From Thermoplasmata archaeon (GTDB lineage: Archaea > Thermoplasmatota > Thermoplasmata > RBG-16-68-12): 14,165 bases of DNA. The number at the start of each line of letters is the position of its first letter. Positions within the stretch are counted from its first letter, which is position 1. The stretch lies in NCBI GenBank assembly GCA_021788795.1, contig JAJYKG010000003.1, positions 12,158 to 26,322 on the forward strand, written 5' to 3'. Made by a program: the position numbers and the translations under genes. The notes below the pieces were generated by a model. It saw nothing but the letters and a program-made list of their open reading frames with translations, was not told where the DNA came from and did not search any database. Positions 5,850 to 13,092 of this stretch are shown one piece after another.

Positions 5850-7441
5850 CGCCCCCGCAGCGCCCCGTCGTGGAGGATCTCACGCGCCGCGTTGTAGCCC
5901 GGCGCCCCCATGACGCCGCCGCCGGGATGGGCGCCGGAGCCGCAGAGGTACAGTCCGCGGATCGGCGTCCGGTACTGGGCCCACCCCGGTACCGGCCGGA
6001 GGAAGAACAGCTGGTTCGGCGTGAGCTCCCCATGGAAGATGTTGCCGCCCGTCAGCCCGATCATCCGCTCCAGGTCGAGGGGTGTGAGGACCTGGCGGCC
6101 CACGATCGCCTTGGGCAGGTTCGGGGCGAACTCGGCCAGCGTGTCCACGACCGCGTCCCCGAGGGCCTCGCGTTTCTCGTCCCACGTGCCGCTGCGCAGG
6201 TGGTACGGCGCGTACTGGACGAAGATGGACAGGATGTGCTTCCCCGGCGGCGCCATCGTGGGGTCGATCATGGACGGCACCATGACATCCATGTACGGGT
6301 GCCGCGAGAAGTCGCCGTACTTCGCGTCGTCGTACGCGCGCTCGATGTACTCGACGCTCGGGCTGATGGAGACCGCGCCCTGGAGGTGCGTGCCCGCCCC
6401 GGGCATGCAGGTGAAGTTCGGCGGCTCCTGGAGGGCCAGGTTCACCTTCGCGCTCGACCCTTCGATGTTGTACGCCTCGATCCCGCGGACGAAGTCCTGG
6501 GGGAGGGCGTTCCGGTCGAGCATCCCGAGGAACGTCCGCTTCGGGTCCACGCCGGAGGCGACGACCCGGGCGAGGATCCGCTCTCCGGTCGTCAGCTCCA
6601 CGCCCACGGCCCGCCCGTCCTGGACGAGGATCTGCCGCACGTCCGCGTTCACGCGGATCTCGACGCCGTAGGACCGCGCGGCCGAGGCGATGGACTCGCT
6701 CACCATGCCCATGCCGCCCCTCACGAAGCCCCAGGCACGGAAGGCGCCGTCCACCTCGCCCATGTAGTGGTGGATGAGGACGTACGCGGTGCCGGGAGAG
6801 CGAGGCCCGAGGAAGGTGCCGATGATGCCGCTCGCGCACATCGTGCCCTTGAGGGCGTCCGTCTCGAACCACTCGTCCAGGTAGTCCGCGCTGGACATGG
6901 TCATGAGCCGCGCGAAGGTGTACAGGGTCTCCTGGTCCGCCCCCTTGAACGCGCCCCGCAGCTCGAACATCTTGCGGAGGTTGCCCGGGCTCATGGAGGC
7001 CAGGTCCGGCGGCGTCATCCCGAGCTGCGGTTTCACGAACCGCGCGATCTTCACCATGAGCCGGCCGAACTTCGGGTACGCCTCGGCGTCGCGCTTGGAG
7101 AACTTGGAAATCTCTCGGCGGTTCTCCTCCGGGTCCGCGCCGCGATAAAGGTATCGCCCGTCCGAGAGGGGCGTGAGGGTGGACTCCACGGGGATGATCT
7201 GGTATCCGTGGGCGGGCAGGTTCAGGTCGCGGATGATCTCGGGGCGGAGGAGGCTGCAGACGTAGGAGCAGACCGTGAACTTGAAGCCGGGGAAGATCTC
7301 CTCGGTGACCGCCGCGCCGCCGACCAGGTGGCGCCGCTCCAGGACGAGGACCCTCTGGCCCGCGCGGCCCAGGTAGGCGGCGGTGACCAGCCCGTTGTGG
7401 CCGCCGCCGATGACGATGGCGTCGTACGCCCGGCCCATCAT
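5846..7441 (-). CDS. FAD-dependent oxidoreductase B, COG1233/PYROXD2 type
   Basis: A 531-aa paralogue of flavoprotein A and first gene of the coupled pair. The dinucleotide-binding motif DAIVIGGGHNGLVTAAYLG starts at residue 7 (glycines 12, 14, 17), followed by LVLERRHLVGGAAVTEE. The C-terminal FAD motif is LYLCGSGAHPGGGVMGAPG. No signal peptide. The start is one of two adjacent ATGs (7441 or 7438), preceded by GGAGGAGGG at good spacing. An in-frame ATG at 7492 is rejected because it lies within the TATA-like box and has no ribosome binding site. The gene is divergent from the GcvT-like gene, with facing promoters in the 146-base gap. The pair could form a heterodimer, since tandem coupled paralogues often do, but that is inference. 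Substrate unknown. Confidence 0.88.
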   Translation of the reverse strand: MMGRAYDAIVIGGGHNGLVTAAYLGRAGQRVLVLERRHLVGGAAVTEEIFPGFKFTVCSYVCSLLRPEIIRDLNLPAHGYQIIPVESTLTPLSDGRYLYRGADPEENRREISKFSKRDAEAYPKFGRLMVKIARFVKPQLGMTPPDLASMSPGNLRKMFELRGAFKGADQETLYTFARLMTMSSADYLDEWFETDALKGTMCASGIIGTFLGPRSPGTAYVLIHHYMGEVDGAFRAWGFVRGGMGMVSESIASAARSYGVEIRVNADVRQILVQDGRAVGVELTTGERILARVVASGVDPKRTFLGMLDRNALPQDFVRGIEAYNIEGSSAKVNLALQEPPNFTCMPGAGTHLQGAVSISPSVEYIERAYDDAKYGDFSRHPYMDVMVPSMIDPTMAPPGKHILSIFVQYAPYHLRSGTWDEKREALGDAVVDTLAEFAPNLPKAIVGRQVLTPLDLERMIGLTGGNIFHGELTPNQLFFLRPVPGWAQYRTPIRGLYLCGSGAHPGGGVMGAPGYNAAREILHDGALRGR

Positions 7442-7490
7442 GGACCCTCCTCCCGCGCGAATCCTCGGCCGCTCGGAATGGGCGCGGTCC

Positions 7491-7504
7491 ATTTAACAAT
7501 TCGT
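7491..7504 (-). promoter_or_regulatory. BRE/TATA promoter of the flavoprotein B-A operon
   Basis: On the minus strand ACGAAT (7504-7499, BRE-like) runs into TTGTTAAAT (7499-7491). A start of transcription about 26 bases downstream would leave a leader of roughly 25-30 bases that includes the GGAGGAGGG ahead of the ATG at 7441, so this operon would be led by a ribosome binding site and not leaderless. Confidence 0.5.
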
Positions 7505-7531
7505 CTGAAGGGCCGCGGGCTTTCGCCGTCC

Positions 7532-7544
7532 CTAAAGGTTTAAC
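7532..7544 (+). promoter_or_regulatory. BRE/TATA promoter of the GcvT-like gene
   Basis: CTAAAG (7532-7537) followed by GGTTTAAC (7537-7544) fits an archaeal promoter. The predicted transcript start near 7566 leaves about 20 bases holding GGAGGAGG (7577-7584), which sets the GTG at 7588 as start. It lies about 40 bases from the oppositely directed flavoprotein B promoter, so one regulator could control both. Confidence 0.5.
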
Positions 7545-7587
7545 CGAACTCGCCCCATCCCGTCCCGAGACCTGCGGGAGGAGGCGC

Positions 7588-8775
7588 GTGCCGCACGGGA
7601 CCCCATTCCATCCGAGGACCTCCGCGCTCTGCGAGAGCTACGGCTGGAGGAACTGGTCCGGGTACGTGTGCGCGACGTCGTACCAGCTCGTCCCCGAGAT
7701 GGAGTACCATGCGGTCCGCGGGGCCGCCGGACTCCTGGACGTGTCCCCGCTGTTCAAGTACCGCATCTCCGGCAAGGACGCCTTCCGCCTCGTGAACAAG
7801 GTCATCACGCGTGACGCGTCCAGGTGCCGGCCCGGGCAGATCCTGTACACCCCCTGGTGCGACGACGCCGGGCACACGGTGGACGACGGCACGGTGTGGA
7901 ACCTGGGCGACGGCTCGTGGGACATGACCTCCGCCGAGTCCAACCTGGCGTGGCTCGAGGAGAACGCGTACGGGATGGACGTCCAGGTGCTCGACGACTC
8001 GGAACGCATCGCGGCCCTCGCGCTCCAGGGTCCGCTGTCGCGGGCCATCCTTTCGACCGCGGTGGACGGCGGGGCGGAGAAGCTGCGGTACTACCGCTTC
8101 GTCCGGACGACGCTGGACGGCATCCCCGTGACGATCTCCCGCACAGGCTACACGGGGGACCTTGGGTACGAAGTCTGGACCCCCGCGGACCATGCGGTCG
8201 CCCTCTGGGACGCGCTCATGGCCCACGGGAAGGGATACGGGATCACTCCCGCGGGCCTCGTGGCCCTGGACATGGCCCGCATCGAGGCCGGCCTCATCCT
8301 CGCGGAGGTCGACTACATCCCCTCCCGGAAGGCGATGATCCCGAGCCAGCTCTACTCGCCGTTCGAGCTGGGCCTGGACTGGGCCGTGGACCTGGGCAAG
8401 GAATCCTTCACGGGACGCGCGGCCCTCGTCGAGGAGCAGCGCCGCGGCGTGCGGCGTCGCATCGTCGGGATGGAGGTGGACTGGGGCGTCGCGGAGGGCT
8501 ACTACCGCGAGCTGGGCCTGCCCCCGGAACCTCCGCGGGTCCCCTGGCGGGCCAAGGTCCCCGTCTACGGCGGCCTGCGGCAGATCGGGCACGGAACGAG
8601 CGGTGTGTGGTCGCCCCTCCTGAAGAAGTACCTCGTGCTGGCCACCGTGGACGCCTCCTACGCGCGGCCCGGGACCGTCGTCGAGATGGAGCTGAACGTC
8701 GAAGGCGAGACCCGCCGGGTGCCTGCCACGGTCGTGAAGAAGCCTTTCTTCGACCCTCCCCGCAAGAGGTCCTGA
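7588..8775 (+). CDS. GcvT-family (aminomethyltransferase-like) folate-dependent protein
   Basis: A 395-aa protein with the full GcvT layout. YGWRNWSGY and the HAVRGAAGLLDVS segment (41-53) are N-terminal. DDAGHTVDD (92-100) holds the conserved Asp pair that in GcvT contacts the pterin. LALQGPLS (144-151), TGYTGDLGYEVW (186-197) and ALDMARIEAGL (226-236), matching the GcvT 'LRLEAG' element, follow, with the barrel domain at the C-terminus. Family members move one-carbon units from amine or sulfonium methyl groups to tetrahydrofolate (glycine cleavage T-protein, the GcvT part of dimethylglycine and sarcosine dehydrogenases, DmdA). No GcvP or GcvH gene is nearby, so a demethylase or methylene-transfer role with the neighbouring flavoproteins is more likely than glycine cleavage. 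The GTG start has GGAGGAGG upstream. The flavoprotein C gene follows after 73 bases with its own promoter. Confidence 0.85.
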   Translation: MPHGTPFHPRTSALCESYGWRNWSGYVCATSYQLVPEMEYHAVRGAAGLLDVSPLFKYRISGKDAFRLVNKVITRDASRCRPGQILYTPWCDDAGHTVDDGTVWNLGDGSWDMTSAESNLAWLEENAYGMDVQVLDDSERIAALALQGPLSRAILSTAVDGGAEKLRYYRFVRTTLDGIPVTISRTGYTGDLGYEVWTPADHAVALWDALMAHGKGYGITPAGLVALDMARIEAGLILAEVDYIPSRKAMIPSQLYSPFELGLDWAVDLGKESFTGRAALVEEQRRGVRRRIVGMEVDWGVAEGYYRELGLPPEPPRVPWRAKVPVYGGLRQIGHGTSGVWSPLLKKYLVLATVDASYARPGTVVEMELNVEGETRRVPATVVKKPFFDPPRKRS

Positions 8776-8814
8776 GCGGAAGCCCGGGGGACGGGGCCTT
8801 TCCGGAGAGCAATG

Positions 8815-8822
8815 GATTTAAC
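8815..8822 (+). promoter_or_regulatory. TATA-like box of the flavoprotein C gene
   Basis: GATTTAAC in the 73-base gap after the GcvT-like gene, centred about 30 bases ahead of the ATG at 8849, as for a near-leaderless transcript. No ribosome binding site precedes that ATG, which agrees with this reading. The gene may also be reached by read-through from the GcvT-like gene. Confidence 0.5.
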
Positions 8823-8848
8823 GCCCCATCCGTTGCCGACTCGACGGC

Positions 8849-10411
8849 ATGGCCTCGTATGATGCGATCGTGGTCGGCGCGGGCCACAACGGCCTCGTGG
8901 CGGGCGCGTACCTCGCGAAGGCCGGGCTCAAGACGCTCCTCCTCGAGCGCCGAGGCATCGTCGGCGGCGCGTGCGTGACGGAGGAGGTCCTCCCCGGGTT
9001 CCGCGTCTCCAGCCTCTCCTACACCTGTGGCCTCTTCCGCCCGGAGATCAAGGAGGAACTGCAGCTCGCGAAGTTCGGGCTCGAGGAGCACGTCCACGAC
9101 CCCGCGCTCTTCCTCCCGTTCCCGGACCGCCGCTCCATCCTGTGGCGTCCCGATGCGGCGTGGAACGCGAGGGAGGTCGCGAAGTTCTCCGAGGCCGACG
9201 CGAAGGCCCTTCCGCGGTACGACGCCTTCTGGGAGGAGTTCGCGGAGATGGTCGAGCCCACCATGCTCGCGCCGCCGGTCAGCCTCGCGGAGCTCGCGCA
9301 GCTCGTGACCACGCCGGAGGCGGAGGACTTCATCCGCAAGACGCTCCTCATGTCCGTCCAGGACCTCCTGGACGACTTCTTCGAGTCCGAGGAGGTCAAG
9401 GTCTCCCTGGGCACGGGCGCGGTCTCCGGCACCCTCGCGGGCCCGCGCACCCCGGGCACGGCCTTCGTCCTGGGCCACCACAGCATCGGGACGATCAACG
9501 GCGCGAAGGGCGTCTGGGGCTGGACGAAGGGGGGCATGGGCGGGATCACCCAGGCGCTCGCCGCGTCCGCGCGCCACTTCGGCGCGGAAATCCGGACGAA
9601 CGCCGACGTGGCCCGGGTCGCGGTCCGCGACGGGAAGGCCGCGGGCGTGGACCTCGCGGACGGCACGCGGCTCGAGTCCAAGGTCGTCCTGAGCAACCTC
9701 GATCCCAAGCGGACCTTCCTCGGCATCGTCGGGAGGGAGCACCTCCCCGCGGACTTCACCCACGCGATCGACCGGTACCGCATGGAGCCGTCCTCGTTCA
9801 AGCTCAACCTCGCGCTCAAGGGACTCCCCGACTTCTCCGCGGTCCCGGGGACGAACCTCGCGCTCCACCATCAGGGCATCATCGACATCGCGCCGGACCT
9901 GGATTACCTCGAGCGCGCGTACGAGGACGCGGTCCACGGCCGCTGGTCCGAGGAGCCGTATATCGAACTCGTGATCCAGTCCACGGTCGACCCGACGCTC
10001 GCGCCGAAGGGCATGCACACCCTGACCGCGTCGTGCAAGTTCGCGCCCTACGAGCTCGCGGGCGGCACGTGGGACACGGAGGGCGAGAAGTTCGCGGAGG
10101 CCATCCTCGACACCCTCGAGGCGTACGCGCCGAACCTCCGCGGCCTCGTGCTGGCGAAGTCGTGGATCACGCCGCTCGACATGGAGCGGGAGTACGGCCT
10201 CACCCGCGGCGACGTCTTCCACGGGGCGATCTTCCCGTACCAGATGTTCTCCTTCCGCCCCGTGCCCGGGTGGGCGCGGTACCGCACGCCCGTGGATCGG
10301 CTGTACCTCTGCGGCGCGGGGGCCCATCCCGGTGGCGGCGTGCTCGGAGCCCCGGGCCACAATGCCGCGATGGCCGTCCTGGAGGACTGGCCGAGGATCG
10401 CGCACGGCTGA
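8849..10411 (+). CDS. FAD-dependent oxidoreductase C, COG1233/PYROXD2 type
   Basis: A 520-aa third paralogue, on the opposite strand to A and B. Starts MASYDAIVVGAGHNGLVAG with the GxGxxG glycines at 10, 12 and 15, then LLLERRGIVGGACVTEE. The C-terminal FAD motif LYLCGAGAHPGGGVLGAPGH lies near residues 485-504. Conserved internal blocks shared with A and B include DPKRTFL, TPLDxE, FHG and PGWxxYRTP. The middle region is more diverged from A and B than they are from each other, so it probably split off earlier. Being in line with the GcvT-like gene suggests the two proteins act on the same substrate. It stops 3 bases from the convergent SRPBCC gene. The substrate is not known, and a carotenoid role is unlikely because no carotenoid gene is present. 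Confidence 0.88.
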   Translation: MASYDAIVVGAGHNGLVAGAYLAKAGLKTLLLERRGIVGGACVTEEVLPGFRVSSLSYTCGLFRPEIKEELQLAKFGLEEHVHDPALFLPFPDRRSILWRPDAAWNAREVAKFSEADAKALPRYDAFWEEFAEMVEPTMLAPPVSLAELAQLVTTPEAEDFIRKTLLMSVQDLLDDFFESEEVKVSLGTGAVSGTLAGPRTPGTAFVLGHHSIGTINGAKGVWGWTKGGMGGITQALAASARHFGAEIRTNADVARVAVRDGKAAGVDLADGTRLESKVVLSNLDPKRTFLGIVGREHLPADFTHAIDRYRMEPSSFKLNLALKGLPDFSAVPGTNLALHHQGIIDIAPDLDYLERAYEDAVHGRWSEEPYIELVIQSTVDPTLAPKGMHTLTASCKFAPYELAGGTWDTEGEKFAEAILDTLEAYAPNLRGLVLAKSWITPLDMEREYGLTRGDVFHGAIFPYQMFSFRPVPGWARYRTPVDRLYLCGAGAHPGGGVLGAPGHNAAMAVLEDWPRIAHG

Positions 10412-10414
10412 CCG

Positions 10415-11338
10415 TCACGACTCGCGCACGTGCGCGTCGTGCGCGTTCGCGAAGCCGGCGTCGCCGCCCTCGATGAAGTTCTTGAGGTCGACGAGCAAGT
10501 CGGACCAGAGGCCGCGATCCTGCAGGACGGCGGCCGCGTGCCCCGGCGGGTATCCGGTCTTCGTCAGGTAGACGGCCGTGCCGGAGGACTTGGGCTCGAG
10601 TCGCAGCTCGATCCGGGCGGCCGCGGTCTCCTGGGGCCACTCCACGACGAGCCGCTGGTCCGGCTCCAGGGCGAGGAGGCGTCCCGGGGGGCCGCCGAGC
10701 CCGGTCACGAAGGCGCCGCCCACGCGGGTCTCGACCCGGGCCCTCCCCTGGGGCACACCGCCCGTGGTCCAGAGGTCCAGCTGGCCCGCGTCCGTGAGCG
10801 CGGCGAAGACCCTCTCCGCGGGGGCCTCGACGAGGTTCGAGAGCCGCAGCTCCATGGCGTCCACGGGCGAATGGTCCGGGCGCACGCTGTCGCTCCGCCC
10901 CTCCGAGATGGACTTCAGGTTGCCCAGGCACATGTGCCAAGCGTCCTGGAGCGTGCCGCAGGTGCTGTCCCGGATGGGCACGCCGACGTGTCGCGCCGTG
11001 AGCAAGGTGGCCTCGGCCCCGCGGTCCTCGAGCTCGTACGAGACGCGGGTCGCGGTCCCCTGGATGGGCCACGTGAACGCGAAGCGCCGGAGGGTCTCGC
11101 CCTCGTCGATCGTGGTCTCCCAGCCCCGTCCCTCGGGAAGCACGAGGCAGGTCTCGCCGCCGAACTGGAACTTCCCGCCGACCTTGGGTTCGATGCGGCA
11201 CCAGCCGCAGAACCAACGCGCGAGGTGTTCGATCCGCAGGAGCCTCTCGAAGACCGTCGGCCGCGGCGCGCGGATCCTCACGAGGAACTCGTAGTCGTAG
11301 GCCATGACCGGCGGCCCAGGCAAGCGGGCGCTTCCCAT
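10415..11338 (-). CDS. Tandem SRPBCC/AHSA1-domain protein
   Basis: A 307-aa protein of two START-like (SRPBCC, AHSA1 branch) domains. Domain 1 is about residues 14-155, with RIRAPRPTVFERL, GGKFQFGGE and a closing helix AWHMCLGNLKSISEG. Domain 2 is about 162-297, beginning MELRLSNLVEAPAERVFAAL, then VGGAFVTG and a closing helix LWSDLLVDLKNFIEGG. These folds form a hydrophobic cavity for small ligands, or act as Hsp90 co-chaperone-like modules; most AHSA1 proteins are single-domain, so the tandem form is less usual. A CGWC pair (residues 44-47) sits in domain 1. The ATG at 11338 is chosen because GGAGG lies 7 bases upstream; the internal ATG at 11305 has none. It is divergent from the lysine dehydrogenase-like gene and shares a 101-base promoter region with it. 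Ligand unknown. Confidence 0.82.
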   Translation of the reverse strand: MGSARLPGPPVMAYDYEFLVRIRAPRPTVFERLLRIEHLARWFCGWCRIEPKVGGKFQFGGETCLVLPEGRGWETTIDEGETLRRFAFTWPIQGTATRVSYELEDRGAEATLLTARHVGVPIRDSTCGTLQDAWHMCLGNLKSISEGRSDSVRPDHSPVDAMELRLSNLVEAPAERVFAALTDAGQLDLWTTGGVPQGRARVETRVGGAFVTGLGGPPGRLLALEPDQRLVVEWPQETAAARIELRLEPKSSGTAVYLTKTGYPPGHAAAVLQDRGLWSDLLVDLKNFIEGGDAGFANAHDAHVRES

Positions 11339-11370
11339 GAAGTTGCCTCCAGTATGTACCGGTGGACCCG

Positions 11371-11381
11371 AAGCTATTTGC
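11371..11381. promoter_or_regulatory. Shared A/T-rich box between divergent genes
   Basis: The only clear A/T-rich element in the 101-base gap reads CAAATAGC on the minus strand (11380-11373), 38 bases from the SRPBCC start, and CTATTTG on the plus strand, about 64 bases from the dehydrogenase start. It may act as TATA box for the minus gene and perhaps for both; the plus-strand promoter is unsure. Confidence 0.35.
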
Positions 11382-11439
11382 CGATTCTCAGCGTCCCGAG
11401 TCCCCGCCTCGTGCCCGCCGCACGCAGGAGTCGGAGACC

Positions 11440-12606
11440 ATGGGATACCGGTACGCGGTGATCGGGTCGGGCCGCCAGGGCACGGCCGCGGCCTACGATT
11501 TCGCGAAGTTCGGGGAAGCGGACGACATCGTCATGGGCGACATGAGCCTCGCGCAGGCGAGGCGCGCCGCCGCCCGCGTGAACAGGCTCACGGGCCGGGA
11601 CGTCGCCCGCGGCGTGGCCGCGGACGTGACGAAGCCCGCGACGATCCTGAGGGCGATCCAGGGCGCCGACGTGATGCTGAGCGGCGTGCCGTACTTCTTC
11701 AACCTCGCCCTGGCCAAGCTCGCGATCAAGGCGCGCGTCTCCATGGTGGACTTCGGCGGGAACACGGAGCTCGTCCGGAAGCAGCTCGCCCTGGACGGCG
11801 CGGCGCGCAGGGCCGGCGTGGGCACGGTCCCGGACTGCGGCATGGGACCGGGCCTGACGATCACCCTCGCCGTCTACGCGATGGAACTCCTCGACGTTCC
11901 CGAGCACGTGTACGTGTACGACGGCGGTCTTCCCCAGCGGCCGCGACCTCCCTGGAACTACGAGCTCACCTTCAACGTCGAGGGGTTGACGAACGAGTAC
12001 GACGGCGACGCGACGTTCCTTCGCGACGGCCGGATCATCCGCGTGCCGCTCTTCTCCGAGTTCGAGGAGGTGGACTTCCCTCCCTTGGGGAAGCTCGAGG
12101 CGGTCGTCACGCCCGGCGGCCTGTCGACGGCGCCGTGGTCCTTCCAGGGGAAGCTGAAGACGCTCCAGAACAAGACCCTCCGGTACCCGGGCCACTGGTC
12201 TCAGATGCAGGCCTTCCAGGACCTCGGCCTCTTCTCCCTCGCGCCCGTGGCGGTCGACGGCAAGAAGGTCGTCCCGCGGCACGTCTTCCACGCCCTGTTC
12301 GAGCCGAAGGTGAGGCCCGAGACGATCCGCGACGTCTGCGTCGAGCGGGTGCGCGCCCTCGGCATGAAGGAACGCCAGACCGCGGAGGCCGTGGTCGAGA
12401 TCATCGACTACGCGGACGAGAAGACGGGCTTCACGTCCATGGAGCGGCTCACCGGGTGGCACGCCGCGATCGCGGCGGAGATGCTCGCGCGCGGCGTGAT
12501 CCCGCCGGGCGCGCACTCCGTGGAGCTCGGCATCCCCGCGAAGCCCTTCGTGGAGGAGGCCCGGAAGCGCGGCCTGAACATCACGGAGCGGGTCGGGGTC
12601 GTCTGA
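11440..12606 (+). CDS. Lysine 6-dehydrogenase/saccharopine dehydrogenase-like oxidoreductase
   Basis: A 388-aa NAD(P)-dependent amino acid dehydrogenase of the COG1748 family. The N-terminal Rossmann motif is YAVIGSGRQGTAAAYDFAKF (GxGxxG at residues 9-14). It continues with DVMLSGVPYFFN, the VDFGGNTE block, PDCGMGPGL and YDGGLPQRPRPPWNYE. These blocks and the length match bacterial L-lysine 6-dehydrogenase more closely than yeast-type saccharopine dehydrogenase. The reaction expected is oxidative deamination of an amine carbon, giving a semialdehyde or cyclic imine and NAD(P)H, but the true substrate cannot be read off. The ATG at 11440 is preferred over an upstream in-frame ATG at 11362 because the protein begins right at the Rossmann fold and GGAG elements lie 4-14 bases ahead; the upstream stretch overlaps the shared promoter region. 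The FKBP gene follows after 63 bases. Confidence 0.8.
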   Translation: MGYRYAVIGSGRQGTAAAYDFAKFGEADDIVMGDMSLAQARRAAARVNRLTGRDVARGVAADVTKPATILRAIQGADVMLSGVPYFFNLALAKLAIKARVSMVDFGGNTELVRKQLALDGAARRAGVGTVPDCGMGPGLTITLAVYAMELLDVPEHVYVYDGGLPQRPRPPWNYELTFNVEGLTNEYDGDATFLRDGRIIRVPLFSEFEEVDFPPLGKLEAVVTPGGLSTAPWSFQGKLKTLQNKTLRYPGHWSQMQAFQDLGLFSLAPVAVDGKKVVPRHVFHALFEPKVRPETIRDVCVERVRALGMKERQTAEAVVEIIDYADEKTGFTSMERLTGWHAAIAAEMLARGVIPPGAHSVELGIPAKPFVEEARKRGLNITERVGVV

Positions 12607-12629
12607 GCGTCCCGCAGACCGAGCGCAGG

Positions 12630-12637
12630 TTCAAGTA
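12630..12637 (+). promoter_or_regulatory. Weak TATA-like box of the FKBP gene
   Basis: TTCAAGTA, matching six of eight positions of the archaeal TTTAWATA pattern, lies about 36 bases ahead of the ATG at 12670. The 63-base gap could also be crossed by read-through from the dehydrogenase gene. Confidence 0.3.
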
Positions 12638-12669
12638 GTCGCTGCCCGGTCGATTCGGCGAGACGAAGC

Positions 12670-13092
12670 ATGAAGGCCGCGAAGGGACGCAAGGTCGCGG
12701 TGCACTACCGCGGCACCTTGGACGACGGTCAGGAGTTCGACTCGAGCCAGGACCGCGAGCCCCTCGAGTTCGTCGTCGGCTCGGGCGACCTGATCCCCGG
12801 GTTCGAGAAGGCCATCGTTGGCATGGAACCCGGCCAGGAGAAGACCGTGACCCTGGAGGTCGAGGACGCGTACGGCCCGTATGAGGACGAGCTCGTGATC
12901 GAGGGTCCGCGGAACTCCTTCCCAGATGGGGATATCCAGGTGGGCCAGAGCTTCACGGTCCACCTGCATGACGGGGAGGAGGCGGTCTGCCGCGTCGTGC
13001 GTGTCGCCGGGGACACGGTGGTCCTGGACTTCAACCACCCGCTCGCGGGGAAGCGGCTCACGTTCCACCTGCACGTCGTCTCCGTGACGTGA
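12670..13092 (+). CDS. FKBP-type peptidyl-prolyl isomerase, SlyD-like
   Basis: A 140-aa cytoplasmic prolyl cis-trans isomerase and chaperone. It has the FKBP half-domain VHYRGTLDDGQEFDSS (11-26) and GSGDLIPGFEKAIVGM (37-52), AYG at 67-69, an inserted IF (flap) domain around residues 70-120, and the SlyD signature NHPLAGKRLTF (122-132). The C-terminus stops at HLHVVSVT with no His/Cys-rich metal-binding tail, so it is a short archaeal SlyD-type FKBP. Its last 35 bases overlap, antisense, the 3' end of the Rieske oxygenase gene. A housekeeping folding role is likely; nothing ties it to the catabolic genes beyond position. Confidence 0.93.
   Translation: MKAAKGRKVAVHYRGTLDDGQEFDSSQDREPLEFVVGSGDLIPGFEKAIVGMEPGQEKTVTLEVEDAYGPYEDELVIEGPRNSFPDGDIQVGQSFTVHLHDGEEAVCRVVRVAGDTVVLDFNHPLAGKRLTFHLHVVSVT

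Noticed and set aside
7588..8775. Glycine cleavage T-protein or DMSP demethylase as a specific call
   Set aside because: No GcvP, GcvH or GcvL gene lies nearby, and the resemblance to DmdA is only partial. Only the family level is supported.
4299..10405. Very long open frames opposite the flavoprotein genes (for example 5870-7543 plus and 8408-10405 minus)
   Set aside because: They are rich in Arg, Gly, Pro, Ala and Val with no recognisable motif, and lie antisense to genes with clear FAD motifs. High GC content removes stop codons and makes such shadows.
4266..10411. Carotenoid (phytoene desaturase) pathway
   Set aside because: The flavoproteins belong to the same superfamily, but their HPGGG C-terminal form is the PYROXD2-like branch and no phytoene synthase, lycopene cyclase or prenyl transferase gene is present.
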